DNA of 36,256 bases from Cellulomonas sp. URHE0023. Its GTDB lineage: Bacteria; Actinomycetota; Actinomycetes; Actinomycetales; Cellulomonadaceae. The notes under the pieces are model-generated. The model saw nothing but the letters and a program-made list of their open reading frames with translations. It ran no database searches and was not told the origin of the DNA. A program made the translations under genes and the position numbers. Below are positions 29,179-36,256 of the stretch, piece after piece (position 1 is the first letter of the stretch; every line of letters starts with the position of its first letter). The DNA lies in assembly GCF_000688475.1 (NCBI RefSeq), contig NZ_JIAN01000012.1, positions 1 to 36,256 of the forward strand. Direction: 5' to 3'.

Positions 29179-31686
29179 GTGGAGGACATCGACGAGATCG
29201 TCCGTGAGTTCCTGGTCGAGAGCTATGAGAATCTCGATCAGCTGGACCGCGACCTCGTAGCACTAGAGGAGAGCCCCGGCTCACGCGAGTACCTGAGCAG
29301 CATCTTTCGCACGATCCACACCATCAAGGGCACCAGTGGCTTCTTGGCGTTCAGTCGCCTGGAGCGCGTGACCCACGTGGGTGAGAACCTGCTGGTCGAG
29401 CTGCGCGACGGTGTGCGGTCCATGGACCAGCGGACCACGACGGTCCTGCTGCAGATGACGGACTGCGTCCGCGACATCCTCACCCACATCGAGGCCGACG
29501 GCACCGAGGGTGAGGTGCCGATCGACGTGGTCATCGACGCCGTCGACGCGATCCGCAACGGTTCCGCGCCGGTCGAGGTCGACGACGTCGCCGCCGAGAC
29601 GCCCGCCGTGGCCGAGGCGCCCGTCGTCGTCGAGGCGCCGGTCGTCGCCGAGGCGCCCGTCGTCGTCGAGACGCCGGTCGTCGTCGAGACGCCCGTCCTC
29701 GTCGAGGCCGTGGCCGCCGCTCCCGTGAAGAAGAAGATCGGCAGCCGCGCACCGCGGACCACCGCGGTCGCCGCGGCCGAGTCGACGTCTGCCGTCATCA
29801 CCGCGACGCCCGCCGAGCCCGCGCCGCAGCCTGCAGTCGCGATCGCACCGCAGCCGTCGCCGACCCCCACCGCAAAGAATGGGAACAAGTCCGTGAAGCC
29901 GCTCGTCCCGACCCAGACCGGTGCTCCCGGCTCGGAGCAGATGCACGAGGAGTCCGTCCCCGGCCTGCGTGGTGCCGCTGACACGTCGATCCGCGTGGAC
30001 GTCGACCTGCTCGACGCGCTCATGCGTCAGGTCGGCGAGCTCGTCCTGACCCGCAACCAGATCAGCCGGCTCGCCACAGGTACCGACGACGTCGACCTGT
30101 CGCGCTCCGCGCAGCGACTCAACCTCATCGCCGGTGAGCTGCAGGAGGGCGTCATGAAGACGCGCATGCAGCCCATCGAGCACCTCTGGTCGAAGATGCC
30201 GCGCATCGTGCGCGACCTCGCGGCGGCGTGCAAGCGCGAGGTCCAGCTGGACATGACCGGTGGAGACACCGAGCTCGACCGTGGACTCCTCGAAGCCGTG
30301 AAGGACCCGCTGACGCACCTCGTGCGCAACGCCGTCGACCACGGCATCGAGCCCTCCGAGGACCGCATCGCCGCCGGCAAGCCGGCCAAGGGCGTCCTGA
30401 CACTTCGGGCCTACCACTCCGGTGGCCAGGTCGTGGTCGAGGTCGCCGACGACGGCGCCGGGGTGGACACCGTCAAGGTGGCAGCCAAGGCGCTCGAGAA
30501 GGGCCTGCGTACGGTCGAGCAGCTCGACTCCGCAAGCCACGCCGAGCTCCTTCAGCTCCTGTTCGTCCCCGGCTTCTCCACCGCTGCCGCCGTCACCAAC
30601 GTGTCCGGTCGTGGCGTGGGCATGGACGTCGTGCGCACCAAGGTCGAGGCCATCGGCGGCACGGTCGACATCGAGTCGACGCTCGGCGTCGGAACCGTCT
30701 GGCGCCTGCGCATCCCGCTGACGCTGGCGATCATGCCGGCGCTGACGGTCGAGTGCAGCGGCGACCTGTACGCCGTGCCGCAGATCAACCTGCTCGAGCT
30801 GGTGGCCCTCGACGGCCAGCGTTCGGGCTCGGGGATCGAGTACGTGCACTCCGCACCCGTCTACCGGCTGCGCGGGGACCTGCTGCCGCTCGTGTCCCTC
30901 TCGGGCGCACTCGGCCTCGAGCAGGACACCAGCGAGCGGGACCAGACCAGCGTCATCGCGGTGGTGCAGGCGGACCAGCAGCGCTTCGGCCTGCTGGTGG
31001 ACCGCGTGCTCAACACCGAGGAGATCGTGGTCAAGCCGCTCTCGTCGCGGCTCAAGTCGATCGGTGTCTACGCGGGTGCCACGGTGCTCGGCGACGGCCG
31101 GGTCGCGCTGATCCTGGACGTCCAGGCCATCGCCCGACGCGCGATCGTCGGCGACCTCGAGGCTGTCAGCTCCGAGGCACGTCGCCGCGCGCAGGAGGCA
31201 GCCGCTCGCGCTGTCGAGATGGAGCAGGTGCTCGTGGTCAGCGTGGGCGACCGTCGCGTCGCCATGCCGCTCGCCTCGGTCGCCCGGCTCGAGCACCTGC
31301 GCACCGAGCACCTCGAGCTGGTGGGTGGCCGCGAGGTCGTCCGCTATCGCGGATCCATCCTTCCGCTCGCACGGCTCGGCGGCCTTCTCGGGTCGTACTC
31401 GGAGCCGTCGGCGAACGGTGAGCTGCTGGTCGTCGTGTTCACACGGGGCGACCGGAGCTGCGGGCTCGTGGTGGACCAGATCCTCGACATCGTCGACGAC
31501 GACGTCGCGCACCACTCCGACATCGAGGACCACGGCCTGCTGGGCTCGACCGTCCTCGGTGACCGGGTGACCGAGCTGCTGAACGTCCGCGAGGCGATCC
31601 TCCTCGCAGACGCCTCGTTCTATGACACCGAACTCGGCACGACCGACGCGCACCACGCGTCCGACCTTGTAGGAGCCCTGCGATGA
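29179..31686 (+). CDS. cheA: Chemotaxis histidine kinase CheA with two CheW-like domains (835 aa)
   Basis: CheA phosphorylates CheY in response to receptors. P1 (Hpt) has the phosphorylated His47 in FRTIHTIKGTSGF. A linker with an 18-bp repeat follows (~143-177). P3 begins near TSIRVDVDLLDALMRQVGEL. P4 has the N box (LTHLVRNAVDHGIEPSE), G1 (VEVADDGAGVD) and G2 (NVSGRGVGMDVVRTKVEAIG). P5 is duplicated: one CheW-like domain at ~515-655 and another at ~680-815. I see no P2 CheY-binding domain. GTG 29179 has GGGAGG 6 bases upstream. The stop overlaps cheW (ATGA). Confidence 0.95.
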   Translation: MEDIDEIVREFLVESYENLDQLDRDLVALEESPGSREYLSSIFRTIHTIKGTSGFLAFSRLERVTHVGENLLVELRDGVRSMDQRTTTVLLQMTDCVRDILTHIEADGTEGEVPIDVVIDAVDAIRNGSAPVEVDDVAAETPAVAEAPVVVEAPVVAEAPVVVETPVVVETPVLVEAVAAAPVKKKIGSRAPRTTAVAAAESTSAVITATPAEPAPQPAVAIAPQPSPTPTAKNGNKSVKPLVPTQTGAPGSEQMHEESVPGLRGAADTSIRVDVDLLDALMRQVGELVLTRNQISRLATGTDDVDLSRSAQRLNLIAGELQEGVMKTRMQPIEHLWSKMPRIVRDLAAACKREVQLDMTGGDTELDRGLLEAVKDPLTHLVRNAVDHGIEPSEDRIAAGKPAKGVLTLRAYHSGGQVVVEVADDGAGVDTVKVAAKALEKGLRTVEQLDSASHAELLQLLFVPGFSTAAAVTNVSGRGVGMDVVRTKVEAIGGTVDIESTLGVGTVWRLRIPLTLAIMPALTVECSGDLYAVPQINLLELVALDGQRSGSGIEYVHSAPVYRLRGDLLPLVSLSGALGLEQDTSERDQTSVIAVVQADQQRFGLLVDRVLNTEEIVVKPLSSRLKSIGVYAGATVLGDGRVALILDVQAIARRAIVGDLEAVSSEARRRAQEAAARAVEMEQVLVVSVGDRRVAMPLASVARLEHLRTEHLELVGGREVVRYRGSILPLARLGGLLGSYSEPSANGELLVVVFTRGDRSCGLVVDQILDIVDDDVAHHSDIEDHGLLGSTVLGDRVTELLNVREAILLADASFYDTELGTTDAHHASDLVGALR
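29605..29709 (+). repeat. 18-bp tandem repeat in the cheA linker (about 5.8 units)
   Basis: Units of 18 bp encode six-residue repeats (AVAEAP, VVVEAP, VVAEAP, VVVETP, VVVETP, VLVEA). In-frame slippage can change the linker length between P1 and P3 without breaking the protein. Confidence 0.85.
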
Positions 31687-32099
31687 GCCAGTACGTGACC
31701 TTCACGCTCGACGGTCGCCTTTACGGCATCGACGTGGTGCGAGTCCAGGAGGCACTGCGGTCTCACACCCGCACGCGCGTCCCGCTGTCTCCGCCGACGA
31801 TCGCCGGGCTCGTCAACCTTCGCGGCCAGGTCGTCCTGACGATCGACCTGCGGACGCGCCTGGGACTCCCGGGCCGGTCCGCGCTCGACGAGCCGATGAT
31901 GGTCGTCGTGCAGGTGGCCGGCGAGGCCGTGAGCCTGCTGGTCGACGAGATCGGCGACGTCGTCGACGTCGGCCCCGCCTCGTTCGAGACGCCTCCCGAC
32001 ACCCTCGACGCCGTGATGCGCCCGCTGATCCGCGGCGCCCACAAGCTCGACGAGGGCCTGCTGCTCGTGCTCGACGTCGACCAGACCGTCGCAGCCTGA
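31683..32099 (+). CDS. cheW: Chemotaxis coupling protein CheW (138 aa)
   Basis: CheW links receptors to CheA. The sequence fits the family throughout: YVTFTLDGRLYGIDVVRVQE, then PTIAGLVNLRGQVVLTIDLR and VSLLVDEIGDVVDV, ending in LLLVLDVDQTV. The length is somewhat short but normal for actinobacteria. It starts inside the cheA stop, so with the two CheW-like domains of CheA this array has three coupling folds. Confidence 0.94.
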   Translation: MSQYVTFTLDGRLYGIDVVRVQEALRSHTRTRVPLSPPTIAGLVNLRGQVVLTIDLRTRLGLPGRSALDEPMMVVVQVAGEAVSLLVDEIGDVVDVGPASFETPPDTLDAVMRPLIRGAHKLDEGLLLVLDVDQTVAA

Positions 32100-32129
32100 G
32101 CCCGGCTCTCCTCCCGAACTGCCCCCATC

Positions 32130-32150
32130 GACCGGCTCGCTGAGCCGGTC
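32130..32150 (+). terminator. Hairpin after cheW
   Basis: GACCGGCTC-GCT-GAGCCGGTC is a perfect 9-bp stem with a 3-nt loop, 30 bases after the cheW stop. It probably ends the cheA-cheW transcript. I see no sigma-28-like promoter between it and the next gene, so the receptor may depend on read-through or on a promoter I cannot recognise. Confidence 0.65.
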
Positions 32151-32189
32151 GCCCAGACGACGGCCACATGGCCTGACGAAGGAGTCCCC

Positions 32190-33815
32190 ATGTCCACGAA
32201 CCTCGCATCGGCCGATGCACCGCGCCCGCGCGGTGCGTGGCTTGCCGACCGCTCCGTCCGCACGAAGGTGCTGAGCCTCACCGCGCTCTTCGGTGTGGCT
32301 GCGATCGGCCTCGGCGGGTCCGCCGTCTACAACATGACCGACATGGCGAAGGACACCAACGACATCGCGGCCGTCGTCACGGACCTGGTCGCGCCGATGG
32401 ACACGGTGCACCAGGACCAGCTCAAGGGCCGGATGATCGTGGCGCAGCTGGCCGGCACGTCGAGCCAGGAGGCGCACGACCACTGGATGGCGGAGCAGGA
32501 CGAGAACGACGCCGAGCTCGATGCGGCGGCTGCCGCGTTCGAGGCGAGCGGCGGAGCCGAGCTCGAAGGGTGGGACACCTTCACCACGAACTACGCCGCC
32601 TGGCGCGAGGCCCGGGACAGCAAGCTCGTCCCCGCGGCGGTGAGCGGCGACAGCGCTGCCTACGAAGAGGTGCTCAACACGGTCACCGAGCCCCTCAAGG
32701 ACGCGTACGTCGACGCGCTGGACGCCACCGCGGCCGCCGCGGCCGACGAGGTCGTGCACGTCTCGACGCACGTGCACGACCAGGCCACGTCCGTGAGCCG
32801 CCAGCTGATCGTGATCGTCCTGGTCGCGCTCGGACTCCTGACTGCCGTCGGCGCGACGCTCGCCGGCTCGATCCGCCGCTCGGTCCGCAAGGTCCAGGTC
32901 GCGGTCGACGCACTTGCCGTCGGTGACCTGACGGTGCGTGCCGACGTCCACAGCAAGGACGAGATCGGCCGGATGGCCGCGTCCCTGACGGTGGCGCAGG
33001 ACGCGCTCCAGGCCACCCTCGTGGGTGTGCTGGAGACGTCGCAGACCGTGGCTGCTGCTGCCGAGGAGCTGTCGGCGTCCTCGAGCGAGGTCGCCACGGG
33101 TTCGGACGAGACGAGTGCACAGGCGGGCGTGGTGGCTGCGGCTGCCGAGCAGGTGTCCCGCAACGTGCAGGCCGTCGCGGCCGGTGCCGAGGAGATGGGT
33201 GCCTCGATCCGCGAGATCGCCCAGAACGCCAACCAGGCCGCCAAGGTGGTCGAGCAGGCCACGAGCGCCGCGGAGTCGGCGAACGACCAGGTCGCCCGTC
33301 TCGGTGACTCGTCGCTGCAGATCGGCAACGTGGTCAAGACGATCACGAGCATCGCCGAGCAGACCAACCTGCTGGCGCTGAACGCGACGATCGAGGCTGC
33401 GCGTGCCGGTGAGGCCGGCAAGGGCTTCGCGGTCGTGGCCGGTGAGGTCAAGGAGCTCGCCTCGGAGACCGCCCGTGCCACCGAGGACATCGCCCGTCGG
33501 GTCGAGGCCATCCAGGCCGACACCACCGGTGCGGTCGCCGCGATCGGTCAGATCGCCACGATCATCGCCTCGATCAACGACTACCAGCTGACGATCGCCT
33601 CGGCGGTCGAGGAGCAGACCGCGACGACGAACGAGATGTCCCGTGGCGTGGCCGAGGCCGCGACCGGCTCCGGCGAGATCGCCATGAACATCTCCGGGGT
33701 GGCCAACTCGGCCGCATCCTCCTCGCAGACCCTGGGGCAGATGGGCGACGCCGTCAACGAGCTCGCGCGCATGTCGACTGACCTGCGCACTCGCGTCTCG
33801 GCGTTCACTTTCTAG
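32190..33815 (+). CDS. Methyl-accepting chemotaxis protein, 4HB type (541 aa)
   Basis: This transmembrane chemoreceptor has TM1 at ~27-50 and a periplasmic four-helix-bundle region (~50-205; [20 protein letters not shown]). TM2 lies at ~208-230 and a HAMP domain at ~230-285 ([20 protein letters not shown]). The long cytoplasmic coiled coil has the conserved tip [20 protein letters not shown], then [18 protein letters not shown]. There is no C-terminal NWETF-type tether. A GAAGGAG site precedes the ATG. Its signalling domain is nearly identical in DNA to that of the receptor at 35250. The ligand is unknown. Confidence 0.94.
   Translation: MSTNLASADAPRPRGAWLADRSVRTKVLSLTALFGVAAIGLGGSAVYNMTDMAKDTNDIAAVVTDLVAPMDTVHQDQLKGRMIVAQLAGTSSQEAHDHWMAEQDENDAELDAAAAAFEASGGAELEGWDTFTTNYAAWREARDSKLVPAAVSGDSAAYEEVLNTVTEPLKDAYVDALDATAAAAADEVVHVSTHVHDQATSVSRQLIVIVLVALGLLTAVGATLAGSIRRSVRKVQVAVDALAVGDLTVRADVHSKDEIGRMAASLTVAQDALQATLVGVLETSQTVAAAAEELSASSSEVATGSDETSAQAGVVAAAAEQVSRNVQAVAAGAEEMGASIREIAQNANQAAKVVEQATSAAESANDQVARLGDSSLQIGNVVKTITSIAEQTNLLALNATIEAARAGEAGKGFAVVAGEVKELASETARATEDIARRVEAIQADTTGAVAAIGQIATIIASINDYQLTIASAVEEQTATTNEMSRGVAEAATGSGEIAMNISGVANSAASSSQTLGQMGDAVNELARMSTDLRTRVSAFTF
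33114..33208 (+). repeat. 95-bp block identical to 36162-36256 (receptor signalling domains)
   Basis: The two chemoreceptor genes are identical over this stretch including silent positions, and the match continues to the window edge. Upstream of it they still agree closely but with scattered silent changes. This suggests gene conversion between receptor genes. Confidence 0.85.
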
Positions 33816-33836
33816 AGCTCCGCTCGCACCACCTCG

Positions 33837-33870
33837 ACGACGCCCCGCCGGACCTCCGGCGGGGCGTCGT
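33837..33870 (+). terminator. Strong hairpin after the first chemoreceptor
   Basis: A perfect 15-bp stem (33837-33851 with 33856-33870) with the 4-nt loop ACCT begins 22 bases after the stop codon. It is followed by TTGCGTGT but no long T-run. Confidence 0.85.
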
Positions 33871-33887
33871 TGCGTGTGGCGAGACTG

Positions 33888-33913
33888 CTCAGTTCCGGGT
33901 CGCACCGGCCGAT
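33888..33913 (+). promoter_or_regulatory. Sigma-28 (FliA/WhiG)-like promoter for the lipoprotein-receptor pair
   Basis: CTCA (33888-33891) and GCCGAT (33908-33913) are 16 nt apart, just after the strong terminator. The predicted transcript starts near 33920. It first meets a full AGGAGG (33942-33947) and an ATG at 33958, well before the lipoprotein start at 34168. Confidence 0.75.
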
Positions 33914-33957
33914 CGGGGGGGAGACGACACGTCTTCTCACCAGGAGGTCCCCGCGAC

Positions 33958-34167
33958 ATGAGCACCGCACCCCAGCGTGCTGCCCGCGTCGCGGCCGACA
34001 CGCCCGATGAGCAGAACGAGTGGCTGGACGAGCAGACCGCCCACGACGCCGAGCTGGCGGACGCGATGGCGACCTACGACGTCACGCATGCGGCCGACAA
34101 GGTCCCTCACGTCCTCGCAGAGCAGTCCCAGCGCACCACCACCTCAGCTCACACCCAAGGAGTCGTA
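33958..34167 (+). pseudogene. In-frame 70-codon segment before the lipoprotein, probable chemoreceptor remnant
   Basis: An ATG at 33958 follows a perfect AGGAGG by 10 bases, and its frame runs without a stop into the lipoprotein gene. The segment begins MSTAPQRAARVAAD and contains EWLDEQTAHDAELADAMATY, which resembles [20 protein letters not shown] of the chemoreceptor at 32190. A receptor-type sensory fragment placed before a lipoprotein signal makes little structural sense. The simplest reading is that the promoter and 5' part of a decayed receptor gene now serve as leader for the binding protein. If translated through, it would give a 430-residue protein with an internal signal sequence. 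Confidence 0.5.
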
Positions 34168-35250
34168 ATGCAGGGTCGAAACAAGTGGACGGCGATGATC
34201 CTCGCCGTCGGTATCGTGGGTTCGCTCGCCGCGTGCGGCAGCGGATCGAGCGACGACGAGAGCCAGGTCGTCGGCGTCGCACTGCCGACGAAGGAGCAGG
34301 CTCGCTGGGTCGCCGACGGCGACAACCTGAAGAAGCAGTTCACGTCTCTCGGGTACGACGTCGAGATGCTGTACGCCGGTGACGACGCGGCCGCCCAGGC
34401 GGACCAGATCCAGAAGCTCATCGACGACGGCGCGGACGCCCTGGTCGTCGGCGCGGTCGACGGGACGGCGCTCAAGGCCGTTCTGGCCAACGCGGCGTCG
34501 GAGGACATCCCCGTCATCGCGTACGACCGGCTCATCCGTGACTCGGGCGACATCGACTACTACGCGTCGTTCAACAACTTCCAGGTCGGCGTCATGGAGG
34601 GCCGGGCCCTTCTCGCCGGCATGGGCGTCATCGACGCCAGCGGCAAGCCCACCGGCCGCACGGGCGTGAACATCGAGGTGTTCGCCGGCTCGCCCGACGA
34701 CAACAACGCCACGTTCTTCTACGACGGCGCCATGTCCGTCGTGCGTCCGTTCATCGACGCCGGGGTCATCTCGGTCCCGTCCGGCCAGGTCGAGCGTCTC
34801 GACGTCGCGATCCAGGGCTGGAAGAACGACGTCGCCGGACAGCGCATGACCACCCTGCTCGCGCCTTACCAGGCCGGCAAGCACCTCGACGGGGTCCTCG
34901 CACCGAACGACGGGATCGCCCAGGCGATCATCGGCGCGGTCAAGCCGGCACTCGGCTACGTCCCCGCCGTCCCCGGCCAGGACGCCGAGATCCCCGCGAT
35001 CAAGTCGATCGCCGCAGGCGAGCAGATCGCCACGGTCTACAAGGACACGCGGACGCTCGCCGAGGTGACCGTCGGCATGGTGCGCGAGCTGCTCAAGGGC
35101 AACGAGCCCGAGATCAACGACACCACCTCGTACGACAACGGCGTCAAGGTCGTCCCGTCGTACCTGCTGACCCCGCAGATGGTCACCAAGGACAACTACA
35201 AGCACGTGCTCGTCGACGGCGGGTACTACACCGAGGCGGAGATCGGCTGA
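34168..35250 (+). CDS. Sugar-binding periplasmic-type lipoprotein, ChvE-like (360 aa)
   Basis: ATG 34168 has AAGGAG 5 bases upstream and starts a lipoprotein signal, with the lipobox SLAAC and Cys23. The mature protein is a type I periplasmic binding fold (LKKQFTSLGYDVEMLYAGDD, then IQKLIDDGADALVVGAVDGT, VIAYDRLIRDSGDIDYYASF, GVLAPNDGIAQAI). The ending LTPQMVTKDNYKHVLVDGGY is like ChvE/xylose-type multiple-sugar binding proteins. No ABC transporter genes adjoin it. Instead its stop overlaps a chemoreceptor start (TGATG), so it probably serves sugar sensing. An in-frame upstream start at 33958 is discussed separately. Confidence 0.9.
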   Translation: MQGRNKWTAMILAVGIVGSLAACGSGSSDDESQVVGVALPTKEQARWVADGDNLKKQFTSLGYDVEMLYAGDDAAAQADQIQKLIDDGADALVVGAVDGTALKAVLANAASEDIPVIAYDRLIRDSGDIDYYASFNNFQVGVMEGRALLAGMGVIDASGKPTGRTGVNIEVFAGSPDDNNATFFYDGAMSVVRPFIDAGVISVPSGQVERLDVAIQGWKNDVAGQRMTTLLAPYQAGKHLDGVLAPNDGIAQAIIGAVKPALGYVPAVPGQDAEIPAIKSIAAGEQIATVYKDTRTLAEVTVGMVRELLKGNEPEINDTTSYDNGVKVVPSYLLTPQMVTKDNYKHVLVDGGYYTEAEIG

Positions 35251-36256
35251 TGGCCACGCAGACAACTTCCCCGGCGCTCAAGCGCCGCTGGTTCATGGAC
35301 CGCCCTGTCGCGGTCAAGATCGCCTCGTCGCTGCTCGTCCTGGGCGTGACGTTCGGCCTCGTCGGCGGTGCGAGCGCGGTTGCGCTCTTCCGCGCCGCCG
35401 ACCACCTCCAGGAGATGTCGGAGTACACCGGCAAGCTCCAGACGGCGCTCGCCGAGCTGCGGACCGCACAGTCCCGTTCGCACCTCCTGTTCGTCCAGGC
35501 CGCCACGGCGGACCCGGCGACGCGTGCGCAGATCATGACGACCTCGGAGTGGCTCGACGGTGACGTCGAGCGCCAGATCGCGATCATCAACGAGTTCCCC
35601 GAGGTCCAGACCAAGCAGTGGGACGACTTCCAGGACCGCTGGGCGGCGTGGGTCGACTACCGCGACAGCTCGCTGACGCCTCTGCTGGGCAACTCCGACC
35701 TGCTCACGCTGGCGGCAGCGTTCAAGGCCGACGCCGCGGCTGACGCCGACTGGGCTGGTCGAGTGCTCGCGCTGACCGCCGGTCAGGTCGACGCGAAGGT
35801 CAACGACATCCTGGAGCGCGGGAAGAACGAGACGATGATGACCATCATCGCCCTGTCCATCGCGTTCGTCGTCAGCGGAGCAGCTGCTCTGGTGCTTGCG
35901 ACGTACACCACCCGCAAGCTCTCCAGCTCCGTGCGCGGCGTGCAGAAGTCGCTCGAGGCGCTCGCCGAGGGCGACCTGACCGTCGAGGTCGAGGTCACGA
36001 GCTACGACGAGGTCGGGCGCATGTCCGCCTCGCTCAACACGGCCCGTGAGTCGCTGCGTCGCACGCTCGCCGGTGTCCTGGAGACGTCGCAGACGGTGGC
36101 GGCTGCTGCTGAGGAGCTGTCGGCTTCCTCGAGCGAGGTCGCCTCGGGTTCGGACGAGACCAGTGCACAGGCGGGCGTGGTGGCTGCGGCTGCCGAGCAG
36201 GTGTCCCGCAACGTGCAGGCCGTCGCGGCCGGTGCCGAGGAGATGGGTGCCTCGAT
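35250..36256 (+). CDS. Methyl-accepting chemotaxis protein (partial, 3' end outside window)
   Basis: The 335 codons in view encode TM1 (~20-45), a periplasmic helical bundle (~45-190), TM2 (~193-215), HAMP (~215-270; VQKSLEALAEGDLTVEVEVT) and the start of the signalling coiled coil. The start ATG overlaps the stop of the sugar-binding lipoprotein, strongly suggesting that this receptor reads the occupancy of that protein. The last 95 bases (36162-36256) are identical to 33114-33208 of the first receptor. Confidence 0.93.
   Translation, partial: MATQTTSPALKRRWFMDRPVAVKIASSLLVLGVTFGLVGGASAVALFRAADHLQEMSEYTGKLQTALAELRTAQSRSHLLFVQAATADPATRAQIMTTSEWLDGDVERQIAIINEFPEVQTKQWDDFQDRWAAWVDYRDSSLTPLLGNSDLLTLAAAFKADAAADADWAGRVLALTAGQVDAKVNDILERGKNETMMTIIALSIAFVVSGAAALVLATYTTRKLSSSVRGVQKSLEALAEGDLTVEVEVTSYDEVGRMSASLNTARESLRRTLAGVLETSQTVAAAAEELSASSSEVASGSDETSAQAGVVAAAAEQVSRNVQAVAAGAEEMGAS
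36162..36256 (+). repeat. 95-bp block identical to 33114-33208
   Basis: Second copy of the shared receptor block, cut by the window edge. Confidence 0.85.

Noticed and set aside
29605..29709. CRISPR-like or mobile repeat
   Set aside because: The 18-bp units are contiguous, in frame and code for a Val/Glu/Pro linker inside cheA, with no spacers.
32191..32216. GCCGAT at 32211 as a further sigma-28 promoter
   Set aside because: It lies inside the first codons of the chemoreceptor and the base quartet 16 nt upstream is TGTC, not CTCA.
1..36256. tRNA, rRNA, replication origin or attachment site
   Set aside because: I saw no cloverleaf with a TTCGA loop, no rRNA core sequences, no DnaA-box cluster and no tRNA-end repeat.

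Overview
The window is a high-GC, almost entirely plus-strand flagellar, motility and chemotaxis locus. The composition, frequent GTG starts, start/stop overlaps and gene order (fliD-fliS ... flgB-flgC-fliE-fliF-fliG-fliH-fliI-fliJ ... flgD-flgE ... motA-motB-fliL-fliM-fliN-fliO-fliP-fliQ-fliR-flhB-flhA) suggest a motile actinobacterium of the Cellulomonas type (Micrococcales). That placement is inference; no rRNA or taxonomic marker is present. I saw no tRNA, rRNA, CRISPR, transposase or convincing minus-strand gene.

Layout: the flagellin C-terminus and a strong hairpin (1-223); fliD-fliS and a fliT-position gene (288-2484); two tandem paralogous GT2-type glycosyltransferases, likely flagellin-modifying (2660-5732); a long hook/basal-body operon flgB to flgE with an embedded NlpC/P60 hydrolase (5968-15791, terminator 15802-15838); a stray glutathione peroxidase (15892-16377); an M15-family peptidase (16661-17245); flbD-motA-motB-fliL (17403-19954); the switch/export operon fliM to flhA plus a degenerate flhF (20131-28767); csrA (28831-29118); cheA-cheW (29179-32099); a chemoreceptor (32190-33815); a sugar-binding lipoprotein coupled to a second chemoreceptor that runs off the window (34168-36256).

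Regulation is visible in the DNA. Seven transcription units carry a FliA/WhiG (sigma-28)-like promoter of the form CTCA-N16-GCCGAT, always with a 16-nt spacer (one CTCC, one CTAC and one ACCGAT variant). Three of their leaders (glycosyltransferases, flgB, flbD) begin with short hairpins that present ACGGA in the loop, the typical form of a CsrA site, and csrA lies in the same cluster. This suggests a flat sigma-28 hierarchy with a CsrA layer at the 5' ends of early and middle operons.

Other points of interest: two unrelated cell-wall hydrolases share an N-terminal motif and an FxxxL sequence like the gate-recognition motif of flagellar type III export substrates; the FlhF homologue has lost its P-loop and TKxD motif; FliM lacks the N-terminal CheY-binding motif while a long FliN has a DIDAA motif near its N-terminus; and the lipoprotein gene carries an in-frame 70-codon upstream extension that resembles a chemoreceptor fragment.
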